From Paroedura picta (taxonomy: Eukaryota > Chordata > Lepidosauria > Squamata > Gekkonidae): DNA of 64,000 bases. A program made the position numbers and the translations under genes. Below, piece after piece: positions 12,986 through 35,015 of this stretch; position 1 is the first letter of the stretch; every line of letters starts with the position of its first letter. The notes beneath the pieces were generated by a model. It made no database searches, was not told the DNA's origin, and was given only the letters and a program-made list of their open reading frames with translations. Location of the stretch: NCBI RefSeq assembly GCF_049243985.1, contig NC_135380.1:21376501-21440500 (forward strand). Reading direction: 5' to 3'.

Positions 12986-14524
12986 TGAACTGAAATTCAT
13001 TGTTAAAGCTGAAGCCATAACAATCATGCAAACAAAGCATTAAAATAGTAAAATGTAAATATATATATATACATATATAGTCACAGTATTCAGTTCAATA
13101 GCCTAAATATATATAAATTAAAATGTCCTGCCTGTTTAATAGAAACTAAATGTGTGGCAATGGGCAGCTGATATTTTTCATCGAAGGAAGCTAAGCAACA
13201 TTATCTGGTAAATAATTGCCCACGAAGCCTCTATTAAAGAGCCAGGACAGTTTTCTCCAGACCAGCTGGCAACCTTAAACAAAATGCTACCTGGGAATCA
13301 AGATAAGAAGATATGGGGATATGGGAGGAAGCATTTCCCTCTTGTCCTTTCTGCACTGGGATCTTTTACTGTTGCATTGTTTTTCTGCTGTCAGTGCTAT
13401 TCCATTATGGAAGTGGAACTGCATCTGTAGTTCTCCCGAGCATTTAGTATAGTGCTATATTCCTATTACAATCATGCAATGACTATCCACACAGCAACAG
13501 CCAATGGCATAAGTGAAGGGGGGGGGGGTTCTTAGGTTTGTGCCCAGAAAGCCACCTGGGAAATCTGTCTGCTTGCCTGGCTTTCTTCCCTGCTGTGCTC
13601 TCTAAATCCCAGCAGCCCTTCAAATCTGATAAGAGGAGCATTCAAGTCAGTGTCGGGCAACTTAATTCAGCCTCCATGCTTCTGTTAACTGGAGAGGATT
13701 TAATGCAGGGTGCTTGTTTTTGATGCATTCAGAGCAGGTTCAGTTCTTGGAGGGGGGAACGGTGGTCTCTCATTAGTGTGCTTTCATTGCTGTGTCTACA
13801 GAACTAAAACCGACATTAAGTACTTACAAAGAAAAGTTCCCCGAGATTTATCAGCTCATGCTTCCCTAGTACATTAATTAATAATCCCCCACATACAAGC
13901 TTTAATCTGCTTTTGTTTCCTTGTTTCATGTATTTGAAACCCCAAGATATTAAAAAAGAATGGAAGATGGGATCACATTGCAAAACATTTTAAAATCATT
14001 TCACATCCATAAAATAGTTGGACACTAGCCAACTTATCAACCTGACCACTCCCCTCTCGCAAGAGCATCAGTAGAGTTTGGACAAAATACACCATGCAGG
14101 TTGGTGTTACAACTGCACAGTCCTTCTGATAAAAACCTCCCACTCTCCATACTATTAATGTACACCAAAATGTTCAATTTGTTTTAATTTTTAAAGCACC
14201 ATCTTTGTTACACATTTCTTATATTTATTCTGTTCTCTATTAGTTTCCATTTATTTTAATGGGAAAGCATATTTAACAGGAGAGTCTACAGGAAAGGGGG
14301 CAAGCAAGCAAATTAATAAATACCTTTAACTCCTTCCAATCCAACAGAAATGACATTCTCAAGGACTGTACTCCTTTTAAGGAAATTATAAGGATTCAGT
14401 CTTTCATGTTCAGTTGCTTGTCTTCCCCATTTTTATTGCTTTACGTCGCTGTGGAAATCCATATGATGAAGGCACTGAGCTACTAATATATTTTTAAATA
14501 ACATAACTACATTGTACCTTTTAA
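12986..14524. other. Intergenic; no gene seen
   Basis: AT-rich DNA with a short (TA)n microsatellite at about 13061-13080 and a G run at about 13519-13528. No gene or clear repeat family was recognised. Confidence 0.5.
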
Positions 14525-14612
14525 GTGGAGAGACGACGCGAAGGCGCTTGTGAGCCGCTTTGAGTCTCCTTCGCGTAGTGAAAAGCGGGGTTTAAAAATT
14601 GCCGGGGGGGGA
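14525..14612 (+). mobile_element. SINE family A 3'-end fragment
   Basis: GAGCCGCTTTGAGTCTCCTTC and GTAGTGAAAAGCGGGG match the 3' body of the family A SINE at 51682. A small perfect inverted repeat, ACGCGAAGG / CCTTCGCGT, lies within it. Confidence 0.6.
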
Positions 14613-14789
14613 TCATGTTCTGTCCAAAACGGTAACATGTTCATGTTAGTATTTTATAGTGCTTTAGCTCTTGTAGTTTAAAATATAGATACAGATATAT
14701 ATTGCTTTGTCATTTTAGAAGCATCAATAAATGCATTTAAAAATAAAGAAACTAGCAATCTGATTAAATCATGCTGCCCCTCCCTTCGT

Positions 14790-15238
14790 GCCCTTTACTC
14801 CAAAAGATCTCCATAACAACCCGCCTTGTGTCAATCAAGAAGTAAAATGTAGTGACGTCACAGCCATCGCTCCGAAAGACCCCCTTCCAGCCGCTTTCTG
14901 ATCAAATCAACTAGCAAGCCCCCAAGCCAACCTTTTAAAGGCGCATGCGCAGTCCCGTCCTTGCGCTTCATTTCATCCTTTCATTTTGTTTTCCCCTCCC
15001 CCGTGTTCCCATTCGCCTACTCTGAAGCTAGGCACCGCCTACTTCTTCCGAGTTTCATTCCTATTGGCTGCGCCTCAAAATAATCAACTACAACCTCCAC
15101 TCCCGTGGACGACCATAGAGCTAAGACCGTTGAAAGCAGAACAGTCCTCTATTTCCTACCGACGCGGAGGCTCATGGGAACTGTCAGCTGTCCAAGAAGA
15201 GGCCCGTTGTGGGCGGAGGGAAAACATCGGGGAAGCAG
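14790..15238 (+). promoter_or_regulatory. LETM2: LETM2 promoter and noncoding exon 1
   Basis: This is a CpG-enriched block with a perfect CRE palindrome TGACGTCA (14853-14860), an NRF-1-type palindrome GCGCATGCGCAG (14941-14952) and an inverted CCAAT box (ATTGG at 15063). It ends in a consensus splice donor AAGCAG|GTAAGAG at 15238/15239. The next plausible acceptor, TTCCTATGCTAG at 17885, precedes the exon holding the LETM2 start codon. NRF-1 and CREB/ATF sites are common at promoters of nuclear genes for mitochondrial proteins, which fits LETM2. The transcription start is not resolved, and the splice to 17886 is inferred. Confidence 0.7.
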
Positions 15239-16019
15239 GTAAGAGATTATATTTTTATGTATCAACGTTTGCCATTCAGTGTGTGTAAGGACCATGTGAC
15301 GGGGTTACAGGCCAGAGCACGGCGATAGGAGCAGGCAAGCCAGAGTGGGTAACTGACTCACTTGCTTCAAGAGGGGCTGAAACTGAAGTCGTGTGAGAAT
15401 TAAGCAGACCTTGCTGCCGATGGGGTGCCCCACAAATGAAGGGTTACTCAATGAACTTCAGGGCAGGGTGCTAATTTGGTTGAGGTTGACCAGAACCAGC
15501 AACACCCACTGGGTCCCTGAACCTCCCTCCCAGGAATCTGTGCACCTGACTTGAACAACCATGAACCTGTTATTGTTATTCTCTTATCATCATTGCTGTT
15601 ATTTCTATTTGAGACAAAACTGAGTTTGATGTATAGTTGCTTTATGTTCTATGTGAACTGCCCTAAGCCTGAGTTTCCCTATTTGTAGTCCAGTACTCTT
15701 AGTCAAAACACTCACCCTATTCAAAACACGGGCAAAAAATTACCCAATTGATATTTCTGATTATTCTTCTTATGCCTAGGTCATCAGGCCTTATTAAATA
15801 TAGAGTTAAGGAACCCTTTTAATGGTAAAGAAAGGCATGCAAAATTGTTAGGATGTGTGTCTCAGAGATGTTTGTGGAATTTAATTGTGAGTTAGCCTGT
15901 TTAACCTGGAGAGTGTGTATCATTCTTCTGTGTGGTGGAAAGTGACAAGACTAGGAATCTTTATGGGATAATCCATAAAAAGCTCAATATCTTATTCTCT
16001 GTGTTAATGTGGTCTAGAC

Positions 16020-16105
16020 CATTTTATGTATTGTTCCTTGTTATATGTAAACCGCCCTGAGCCTCCGGTGAGGGCGGTATATAAGTATGATAAATAAATA
16101 ATTAG
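16020..16105 (+). mobile_element. LINE 3' tail (L2/CR1-like)
   Basis: TGTAAACCGCCCTGAGCCTC and GAGGGCGGTATATAAG, followed by ATAAATAAATAA, form the classic 3' end of an L2/CR1-like LINE. The body is absent, as in most 5'-truncated copies. Confidence 0.7.
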
Positions 16106-16425
16106 TTGCTAGAGAAAGTATACTAGCATTTTATGGCCCTAGTGATAGCATTTGAGTGATCTGCCAAGGTTTAGCTGATCTTTGTAAACAGCCTCAGGCC
16201 CCACTGCATGAAGATATTAATATTTTATATGTCATTACATTAATTTTATATGTCATTACAAGGAATCAGGAAGATTACATAGGGATAAATGTAACATGTG
16301 AAGAATGTGGCAGTCTCGAATGTTTTTGAAGTTCTGTGTGTAGGCTTAAGACCCCATGCACATTTTGCACATGGAAGGATTTACTGTTTGTAGAATACCA
16401 CTTTTTCACTTCTTCCTTCTTAAAT

Positions 16426-16707
16426 GTAAAGGTATCCCCTGTGCAAGCACCGAGACATGTCTGACCCTTGGGGTGATGCCCTCTAGCCTTTTCATGGCAG
16501 ACTCAATACGGGGTGGTTTGCCATTACCTTCCCCAGTCATTACCATTTTACCCCCCAGCAAGCTGGGTACTCATTTTACCGATCTCGGAAGGATGGAAGG
16601 CTGAGTCAACCTTGAGCTGGCTGCTGGGATTGAACTCCCCAGGCTCATGGTCAGAGCTTCAGACAGCATGTCAGCTGCCTTACCACCCTGCGTCACAAGA
16701 GGCTCTT
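16426..16707 (-). mobile_element. Sauria-type tRNA SINE (BovB-type tail)
   Basis: Read on the minus strand it starts with the GAGCCTCTTGTG...CAG head and a tRNA-like promoter region. The body has CCGTATTGAGTCTGCCATGA and the tail ends GGGGATACCTTTACATTT. It is the same family as 53863 and 61648. Sauria SINEs are known to use the BovB LINE machinery, which the (ACCTTT)n-type tail supports. It lies in LETM2 intron 1, antisense to the gene. Confidence 0.85.
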
Positions 16708-17915
16708 CCTTCTTACTGCATCCTAAACATACTTTCTGTCAACAGGAGTTTGAGTAGAGCCAAGTCACAATTTTTTTAAAGTATCTGTAAAATGTTCTAC
16801 AAATCAGCAGTGATTAAAACAACCCGGATGATACGTAAGAAATCAATAAATAAAATATGTTAATATTCTACCCCCAGCATGATTAAAATTATCATATATT
16901 TACACTGATTCAGTATTATCACTAATTCAGTGATCTTTAATGTAATTACACCCAAACATATGTTGCATGTAGTGACTTGTTTTGTGTACATCTATCCTGA
17001 TCCTCAGGTTGGAGGCAAGGTAAACACAGAGTTCTTCAATAACAGTGTTTGGCAGGTAGGACTGAGCAGTCATTTCAGAGGATGCAAGCAACTGATAGGC
17101 TAAATCAGCAAAGTTGCAGGCAAGTTTATCCCACACTGGCTTCAGTGTCGCTGCAGGCTTATATAGGGAGTTCCTGTATAGGTGCTGCTGGGTCCAGTGT
17201 TAAGCTCATCTTGCAAGCTGGCTCAGCTCCTCTACTGATGAAGAATTGCAGGGCCGAGCTCCTGCAGAGACTCACTAGTTTCCTCTGGTGCTGCTTTGAG
17301 AGGGGAGGCTTTGGGCTGCCATTCACACACTCCTGTGCCTAGTGCAGGCTTCAGTCCTACTTCTTTGGCTTCTTTGCTCTTAGAGAAAATCATGGTAGGT
17401 CTGGCAGCGGTATGGTCCATCCTCGCTCAGGGCACAGTGATTCTTCTGGTCAAGGTGCTCTTCAGGGTGGCAATGAGGAATCCACTTTGCAGGGAGCATT
17501 TGTTGGTGTGGGTTGAAGGACAGGTCCTCCCCCTCTAATGAAGACTCAATCTCCCATGCTAACTTGGGTCAAACCATAACTTCAAGCACACGTGCAGCAG
17601 AGACAGGTGGTAGCACATTGTGACAGAAAGCTTACTTCTGTTTCTGTGTTGTGGGCAATGTATCTTTTAATGCCACGTATCTAGCTACAATGGTAGTGAC
17701 TGATGAAACCTCTTTGACAGTTGGATGTTTCCTGTTTTCCTGGTAGAGGCTGTAATCGGGCTGTAATAATATTGGTTAGTTGAATGGTTTTCTACTGCAG
17801 TTGTTTATTGCTGAGTTAAGTGAGTTAATGTTTTTAAAAAGCCATCAGAGTTTTAAATGGTTTTTGTTTTTGCTTCCTATGCTAGGCCATAGACCAGACC
17901 AACTCCGGGGGCAAC

Positions 17916-28598
<10,683 letters not shown>

Positions 28599-29442
28599 CT
28601 GTGCTTCCAGAAAGGACTTGGGTGTTTCAGAAAGAAAAGACTCACATGTCTCATCTTAAATTACAGTGGGCAGTGTGTGTGTAGGGGGGTTCTTTTGCAA
28701 GCCAACTCCTTCCCATTCGCAAGAATCTGCTATTCCTTCACACTCCTCCTGCACGAACCAGTTGGGTCTGATCCAGATGGTTTTGATAGCATCACAACCA
28801 GGCAAAAGGGGACCTTGTGTTATAGTGCCAACCTTTTCATTTACCGTATTCCATGTAATTTAACTTATTTTTTGTAAATATGTATATAAACCCACAAACA
28901 GGACAAGCTATAACTTATACAACATTGCTAGATGTTAATATTCACGTTTCTTAAAAATTTTACCGAAGTGATGACTTATCGATTTTTATTTTATTTTTTA
29001 ACAAAGGACTGACTAGCAGAAACTGATTGCTTCCCTAAGCTGGTGCTATAGAACTGGGGCTTCCTATTCAACAAGCTTGCCTACCTTGACTTTAAAATGA
29101 TCTTAAATGTTCCACTGAGAGAGTTCAAAGGGACATACTCCCAAGTAGCTCCAGCTTACACCTCGAGTTTCACTTAAAACAGTACGCTGTTGGTGTTGCA
29201 GGCATATAAAAGTAATCCTCCTTTACAGAAGCAGGGCGGAGCCTGTTATAAGTTTTTTCCTTTTGCATTTTCTAAAGAATCCTGCTGTCTTCTCTGACAA
29301 CTCCAATTTACTGGAAGACAGTCCCTCCAATGGTTCATGAGACTTTGCCTAGGAGGCCAGGACTACCACAAAGCACAAAAGCAGGCCAAGCTATTAATCC
29401 ACGTATGCATTGACCTATAAATGTTCCAGTACCATAAAACCC

Positions 29443-29818
29443 TTAATAGCTCTGTGCAATTAAACAGAAAAAATAAATTGTACAATAAAAGCAAATGTCT
29501 CAAATATACCCAGAATAGGTATCTCTTTGGGGAGGGGAAATGTAATTCTGGAGACTAAAATGAACAAACATTTTGGTCTCTAGTTCCTTCTGCACAGCTA
29601 TCAGCCACCCTGAGCCAGTGATCAATGAAAGTAGGAAGCACTGAAGAGATCCCTCCTCAGAAAGGAACTAGAGACCAAAATGTTTTTGTTAGTTTCAACC
29701 TCTGGAAATATTTCATCCCCCTTCCAGAAAAAAGAATACCTATTCTGGGCATACGTGAGGCATTTGTTTCTATTGTACACTTTGTATATTTTTTCTGCTT
29801 AATAACACAGAGCTAATT
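29443..29818. repeat. Long imperfect hairpin at the LETM2 3' end
   Basis: The left arm 29443-29592 and right arm 29658-29818 are inverted copies with small indels and substitutions. They share AGCTCTGTG, TGTACAATA, CCCAGAATAGGTAT and ATTTTGGTCTCTAGTTCCTT. The loop is about 65 nt. Likely LETM2 poly-A signals fall in the left arm. It may be a foldback transposon or an inverted duplication. Confidence 0.85.
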
Positions 29819-31429
29819 TTGTAAGACTGACTAATCTGATGGGGCAGCCATTTGACTGATGGGAGCAGCTGCAACCCACTGATCCTACCACTTGTGTCCA
29901 AAGGTGAATTTTTGAATCAATAGCAGGTGAAGCATCTTGCTGGTGGGTTCTTGTTGGACAGGCAGTCCAATAAATAATCATGAAATAAATAATCATACCT
30001 CCTATTTGCGAAGCCGCAGGTCAGGGAAGTGCCTCAGATATATGTGCTGTACCCTTGAAAATATTTGAGCTTAAGGCATTTGGGGAAAGGGAATGGAAAG
30101 GTGAAGATATCGGATGAAGCTGGACCTTTCCCAAAGGATGGTTTCGCTCCACGCATGTTCATACCTGTAACACATTAGCAGGCAATTACTTGAATGCGCA
30201 GGTTTACTCTTACATCTAGCTCCAAAAGTAACTTCACATTATCTCAATTACAACGCTATTCAGCTTCAAGCATAAATGCACGTTAATCAAATAATTGCAT
30301 TCATACACGAACGAGCACAACGTCTGCATTAGGAAATTTTTTCCTACCTTCTCCCTTGTTCCATTGTTACCTACTGGAAAAGAAGGTAGGGAAAAACCTA
30401 CACAACCCAGAAGGCACAGTGATGTGGGTTTTGTGCACACTAAGCAACTTTGTCTATCTCACATCCCCTTCAACACCCTGAAAACAACCAGCTGTGTCCA
30501 GCCAATGCAGCTGTTGATTTCAGGAACACTGTAGCCTCTACAGCGTACGTAGCCTGCCCAATGAGCAGACATGAATTTCTCTTGGATGGGAGAGTCAATG
30601 GAATCCACTAGTACAGAACATTTAGATCAGTGATTAAGCATCACTGTTCAACTCCCCTAAACCTGTCTATAAAACTTACTATTATTTCAATGAATATGCT
30701 GCCATGAGAGATTAATATGTAGTATGGCTATTGGAAGTATTGTGTAACACCCTTCTGATATGCTGTGCTTTATGTCCTCAGCTGATATGAGCAGGAAACA
30801 CATGTTTTTCTAGCATTATATTTAGAGGAGGAAGAAGGCAGTGTCCATTATGCTTTGTCTGAGCCACTCTGATCAAGGATAACCTTTCCATGAATTAATC
30901 CTTTAATTTGACTTCATACTAGTTTCATAGATGTGTATAGAAGTTCTCATTATACATACTTCCTCCCCATTGGTTTATTTTAGATGCTTAAAAAACCACC
31001 TCTCTTCTCTTTGGAGAACATATATCCCTCAAACAGGATCTGCAAGGACTCGCAAAGCGGCATCTCACTGTTTCCTCTTTCCCTTCCTTTCCCTTCCCTT
31101 TATGGACTCCCTTCTTGTCTTCCAACCATCAGCCAACCCAGCTTCATCTGGTCCTCTACCTTAAGCTTTCTTGCTTATCATACCTCTAGCAGCCTCTACT
31201 TAGGAAAACTATGTCTCATATGCATAATTCTGGCAGCTGGGCTGGGCCAGGCCCATTTGCACAGTGGGGAATCTGTTTAGACTTGCCAGAAGCATGCTTC
31301 CTATTCTCCATATCCCCTTACACTATTTCCTCTTTCCCTCCTCCTGGCAGCCCCCATATATCACTTTCCCACGCTTTCTTTTCTCCTTTCCACCCAACAA
31401 CCTACCCGTTATCTGCCTCCTTATCTCCA

Positions 31430-32104
31430 TCTATATTTATTTATATCCTACCTTTCACCACAGCAGGGGCCAGAACAAGCTTATATCATTCGTCTCTACA
31501 CCATTTTGTCCCCACACCATTTCTGTGAGGTAGATTAGGCTGAGAATCTGTGATTGGCCCAAAGATATGCAACTGAAATTCTACAGGATAGCAAGGATTA
31601 GAACATGAATCTTCCAGATCTTAGTCTGCTACTCTGTCCACTACACCAGTGGTCCCCAACCTTTTTATCACCGGGGACCACTCAACGCTTTTTACTGAGG
31701 CCCGGTGGGGGGGGGGGTAGTTTTCTCCTCTACTCTCAACCACTGCCCTAACGCGCTCTGATCGCTATGGTAATGTTTAAACATCCTTTCAAAATAAGAT
31801 ACAGACACGCCACAACAATGAACATAAGGAACATTTTATTTTCATGGAAATTTTAACTCATGACAATGACAAATCAATGGGAACCCTGAGCTTGTTTCTC
31901 TGCAATGAGATAGTCCCATCTGGGAGTGATGGGAGACAATGACACCCAAAGTGTGTTGTAAAGTACCGGGGGGGGGGGAATGAAGTAAAGGGCCGGGGGG
32001 GGGGGAGAAGGCGTCCTTCGCAGCGCACCTCCAATTAGTCAAAGGACCACATGTGGTCCGCGGCCCACAGGCTGGGGATCGCTACACTACACCACACTGG
32101 CTTT
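31430..32104 (-). mobile_element. tRNA-head SINE split by a hAT insertion
   Basis: The left part (31430-31646) reads, in reverse, as a SINE with an L2-like tail (TTTATTTATATCCTACCTTTC on the plus strand), a GAGGTAGATTAGGCTGAGA body and a tRNA-like head. The head is completed after the hAT element by ACACCACACTGGCT (32091-32104), restoring AGCCAGTGTGGTGTAGTGG on the minus strand. Confidence 0.75.
31647..32084. mobile_element. Non-autonomous hAT element, family F2, perfect TSD
   Basis: It starts CAGTGGTCCCCAACCTTTT and ends GGCTGGGGATCGCTA. The flanks are an identical 8-bp duplication, CACTACAC (31639-31646 and 32085-32092). It is the inverted-orientation relative of 25984-26427. The perfect duplication suggests a more recent insertion than its sister. 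Confidence 0.92.
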
Positions 32105-32451
32105 CATGGGGCGACTGCTGTTGAACAGTAGCAACCAACCAGGCCTGAGTGAGCCATGCAAGTCATGTTGTAGCAACTCACCTGGTGGGTGCTGCCTGGC
32201 CCTGAAGGAGTCCTCCCTCAAAGGGCAAAATAGACCTGGGAAGGCTTCCTCCTTTTCCTGGCAGAAACCTGAGGCCTGGCAATACTGTTATGTTTGCTAA
32301 AGTGGCCACTGAAGGTATCTGTTAACATGCCATGCACCTTTTTATCCAGACTTTAGGTGCAGTCCTTGATCAAATGTGCTGCGGTAATCAACTTTATCCA
32401 AGGCATACAAATATTTCTGTAGTTGATCTGGTGCTCTCCCTTGGTTTAAAG

Positions 32452-32587
32452 CAGGGGTAGTCAAACTGCGGTCCTCCAGATGTCCATGGACTACAATTCC
32501 CAGGAGCCCCTGCCAGCGAATGCTGGCAGGGGCTCCTGGGAATTGTAGTCCATGGACACCTGGAGGGCCGCAGTTTGACTACCCCTG
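32452..32587. mobile_element. Palindromic hAT-type MITE, family F1 copy 1
   Basis: Nearly perfect foldback: arms of about 65 bp from CAGGGGTAGTCAAACTGCGG inward to GCCAGC, then a 4-nt turn. The flanks GTTTAAAG and CTTTAAAG match at 7 of 8. Each arm contains GGACTACAATTCCCAGGAGC. Confidence 0.92.
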
Positions 32588-32670
32588 CTTTAAAGAAACT
32601 GACCAAGATTCTGCCTCAAAATGTTGTTAACAGGGGACATTTCCTGGCACGGCAACTGGCTTAAAACACT

Positions 32671-32745
32671 GATAGAATCATAGAATCATGAAAGGGGTCA
32701 TACAGGCCATCTAGTCCCTGCTCAATGCAGGATTAGCCTAAACAT
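32671..32745 (-). mobile_element. CR1 3'-end fragment
   Basis: Minus-strand CR1 terminus: CATTGAGCAGGGACTAGATG, then GACCCCTTTCATGATTCTAT with a short ATTCTATG repeat. Confidence 0.8.
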
Positions 32746-33194
32746 TTTGTGAAATTCTTGGGAGGTCTGTTTTTGACCAAAAAGCAGAATATAGATATTT
32801 GAATTATTAAGGAGGGAAAACAAAGGATGTGAAGAAATTGAGGTGATTGTTATTTAGTTCATGGAGTTAGATATAGCAGCCAAGTGTGCTAACACCTAAG
32901 GAGCCTGTTCAAACTGAAGAAAGTGTAAAGAGTTTCTAAAGGATTCCTACAAATGGGGATTACTTTAAAAGATCCATGAATGGATCTTCTGTGAGGTTTT
33001 TTTTTTTTAAAAAAAGGTAAATAGCAACCACAGGAAGGAGGGAGAAATGAAATAATTCAGATTAGACCAATATCTGCGTAGGAGCACAACCTTTTCCCTC
33101 TGTGACATGTACCCAACCACAAATCAACCCTCTAACTACCATATGGTTCAATCCAAATCAATACATAATTTAAATCAATCCGAAGTGCTACAGT

Positions 33195-33365
33195 TTTCAG
33201 CACTTCCCATACATTACAGTAATCCTTACAACAGCCTCATAAGGGTAGTGTCATGAATCACTTAGTTCCTGACAGGTAGCTGGTAGTATTATCCCTGTAT
33301 TTCTGACTTGGGACTGAAGCTAAGACCCAGTTTGCCTGGGATCAAAATTTAAACCAGGGACCACC
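33195..33365 (-). mobile_element. MIR-like ancient SINE remnant
   Basis: CCTTACAACAGCCTCATAAGG, TAGTATTATCCCTGTATTTC and GGGACTGAAGCTAAGACC occur in the order expected of a reversed MIR-type CORE-SINE. It is strongly diverged. Confidence 0.5.
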
Positions 33366-33390
33366 TGGGCCACCAATCATTCTCTTAGTG

Positions 33391-33773
33391 CAGTGGTTCT
33401 CAACCTGGGGGTCGGGACCCCTTTGGGGGTCAAATGACCCTTTTACAGGGGTCGTGGCAGGGCAAGCAGCTTGGTCAGGGGGAGCATCATTTACACAACA
33501 CCCTTGCAGGGTAGATTAAGATAGAGCATTTGTCTGGCTAGAGCAGCAGAAAAGAGTGAGATCAGCATGGTGGGACAAGAGGCAGAACTGAACTGAGAAA
33601 CCCTGGGGAAAAAACCAATTTATATACAATCATGAACAATTGATCTTCATGCCATTGGTCAGTTTTGGTTTAATTTCAGTGAAAGAACACTTGCCTAATT
33701 TTATGCTTGGGGGTCACCACAACATGAGGAACTGTATTAAAGGGTTGTGGCATTAGGAGGTTGAGAACCAGTG
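33391..33773. mobile_element. Non-autonomous hAT element, family F4
   Basis: The termini are CAGTGGTTCTCAACCTGGGG and AGGAGGTTGAGAACCAGTG. The flanks TCTTAGTG and GCTTAGTG match at 7 of 8. Inner sub-terminal blocks (GGGGTC...GACCC and GGGGGTCACCAC) are typical of Charlie-like elements. Confidence 0.88.
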
Positions 33774-33922
33774 GCTTAGTGTCTATGCTACACGAATTTC
33801 TGAAGAGTCTTATACCATGGCATATCAAAATGTTATTAAAATAATCAAAATAATTTTACAAGGAAGTTTCTGCTAAATGAGCTTGAGCCAGTCCTCTCTA
33901 ATGTCTGTAGCAACAGAAGTAA

Positions 33923-34015
33923 CAGAAGAATTGATTTTTTAATACCCTGCTCTTTCCTAACTTAAGAAGTCTCGAAGCATCCTACAACTGCATTCCCTTT
34001 GTTTTTTCACTCACA
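33923..34015 (-). mobile_element. SINE family A 3' fragment, decayed
   Basis: AGAAGAATTGATTTTTTAAT and AAGAAGTCTCGAAGCATCCT resemble the reversed 3' end of family A. It is diverged. Confidence 0.45.
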
Positions 34016-34419
34016 GTTCTCCTTTTACTCCGTGTAGTAAAATTCCATTTTCAGCAGCCATTCCTGCACGGCCTCAGCAGGGAGCAGCAGAGCCCAGCGT
34101 TTCTCCAAGAAGTCGTGTGCTTGCGCCATGGGTCAGAAGAAGACACTTTCTTCACTCAAGCATAGTTCTGTGTCAAGGAAGGCAAATTACAGCACAAGGA
34201 GCTCAGATTAAACACAACAGCTCCTCTCCCCTCCGTGAGCAGCAAGCCATTCACATTTGCCACAGCCAGCGCTATACCCGTACCCTTTCTCTGGGCAGTT
34301 TCACATCCATAAGGCAAGGCAGATCTGTGGCAGATATTCTTCAAGCCGCTGCTGCAGTGTGTGGTGAACAGCTAGCACAGACACAAAAAATAATTGTGCC
34401 ATTGTGTGAGTTCTCCTTC

Positions 34420-34795
34420 TTTGGAAGTTTTTAAGCAGAGGCTGGACAGTCATCTGATAGAAATGCTGATTTTATGAACTTAGGCAGATTGTGAGTGGGT
34501 GAGCAGGAAGGGATGTGCCAGTTCTTGTCTCTTGAGGCCCTTCCTTGTATACCCAGGGACCCCTGAGCCTCCGGGGAGGGCGGCATACAAATAAATACCT
34601 AATCACCACTGTGGAATGGTAAGTCAATCTCTTCCAGGCCAGGCTGGATTCTGGAGATTTTTGGTGGAGGGATCACTTGGGCATGAATTTGGGGGCGCTG
34701 TGGGTGGGCAGGTAGTTGTGAGTTCCTGCATTGTGTAGGGAGTTGGACTAGATGACCATGGAGATCCCTCCCAACTCTATGATTCTATTGGCTCA
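34420..34795 (+). mobile_element. CR1 LINE 3' end with an embedded LINE tail
   Basis: TTTAAGCAGAGGCTGGACAG at 34430-34449 matches the CR1 ORF2 C-terminal region (FKQRLDSHL-like). The 3' terminus GTTGGACTAGATGACCATGG ... CAACTCTATGATTCTAT lies at 34743-34789. A piece with GAGCCTCCGGGGAGGGCGGC (34565-34584) between them is the tail of another LINE. Confidence 0.8.
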
Positions 34796-34924
34796 TGTCC
34801 CTCTTCACCATGTCCCTCTGATAAAACTATTGCTGGTCAGGACTTTACATTTTAATTTGTTCCCAGCAAGTATTTTGTCTCAGCTTCTCTTGAAATCTGT
34901 AGAAGGTAATCTTGGATTTAATGA

Positions 34925-35015
34925 TGGGGTTTTATGAAGTTACCTGCCACAAGCCATTGTATGGGAGTGGTGGGCTACAAGTCAAATAATAGGTAAATAA
35001 AAAACAATAATAAAA
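34925..35015 (+). mobile_element. L2/CR1-like LINE tail
   Basis: CTGCCACAAGCCATTGTATG, GGAGTGGTGGGCTACAA and a run of ATAA-type repeats match the LINE 3' tail seen in full at 55300-55376. Confidence 0.65.

Larger units (their letters stand above)
15239..17885 (+). other. LETM2: LETM2 intron 1
   Basis: Runs from the GTAAGAG donor at 15239 to the CTATGCTAG acceptor ending at 17885. It contains a LINE tail (16020-16105) and a Sauria-type SINE on the minus strand (16426-16707). Two short direct repeats of TTTTATATGTCATTACA lie at about 16224-16261. Open frames near 17050-17540 show no recognisable domain. Confidence 0.7.
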
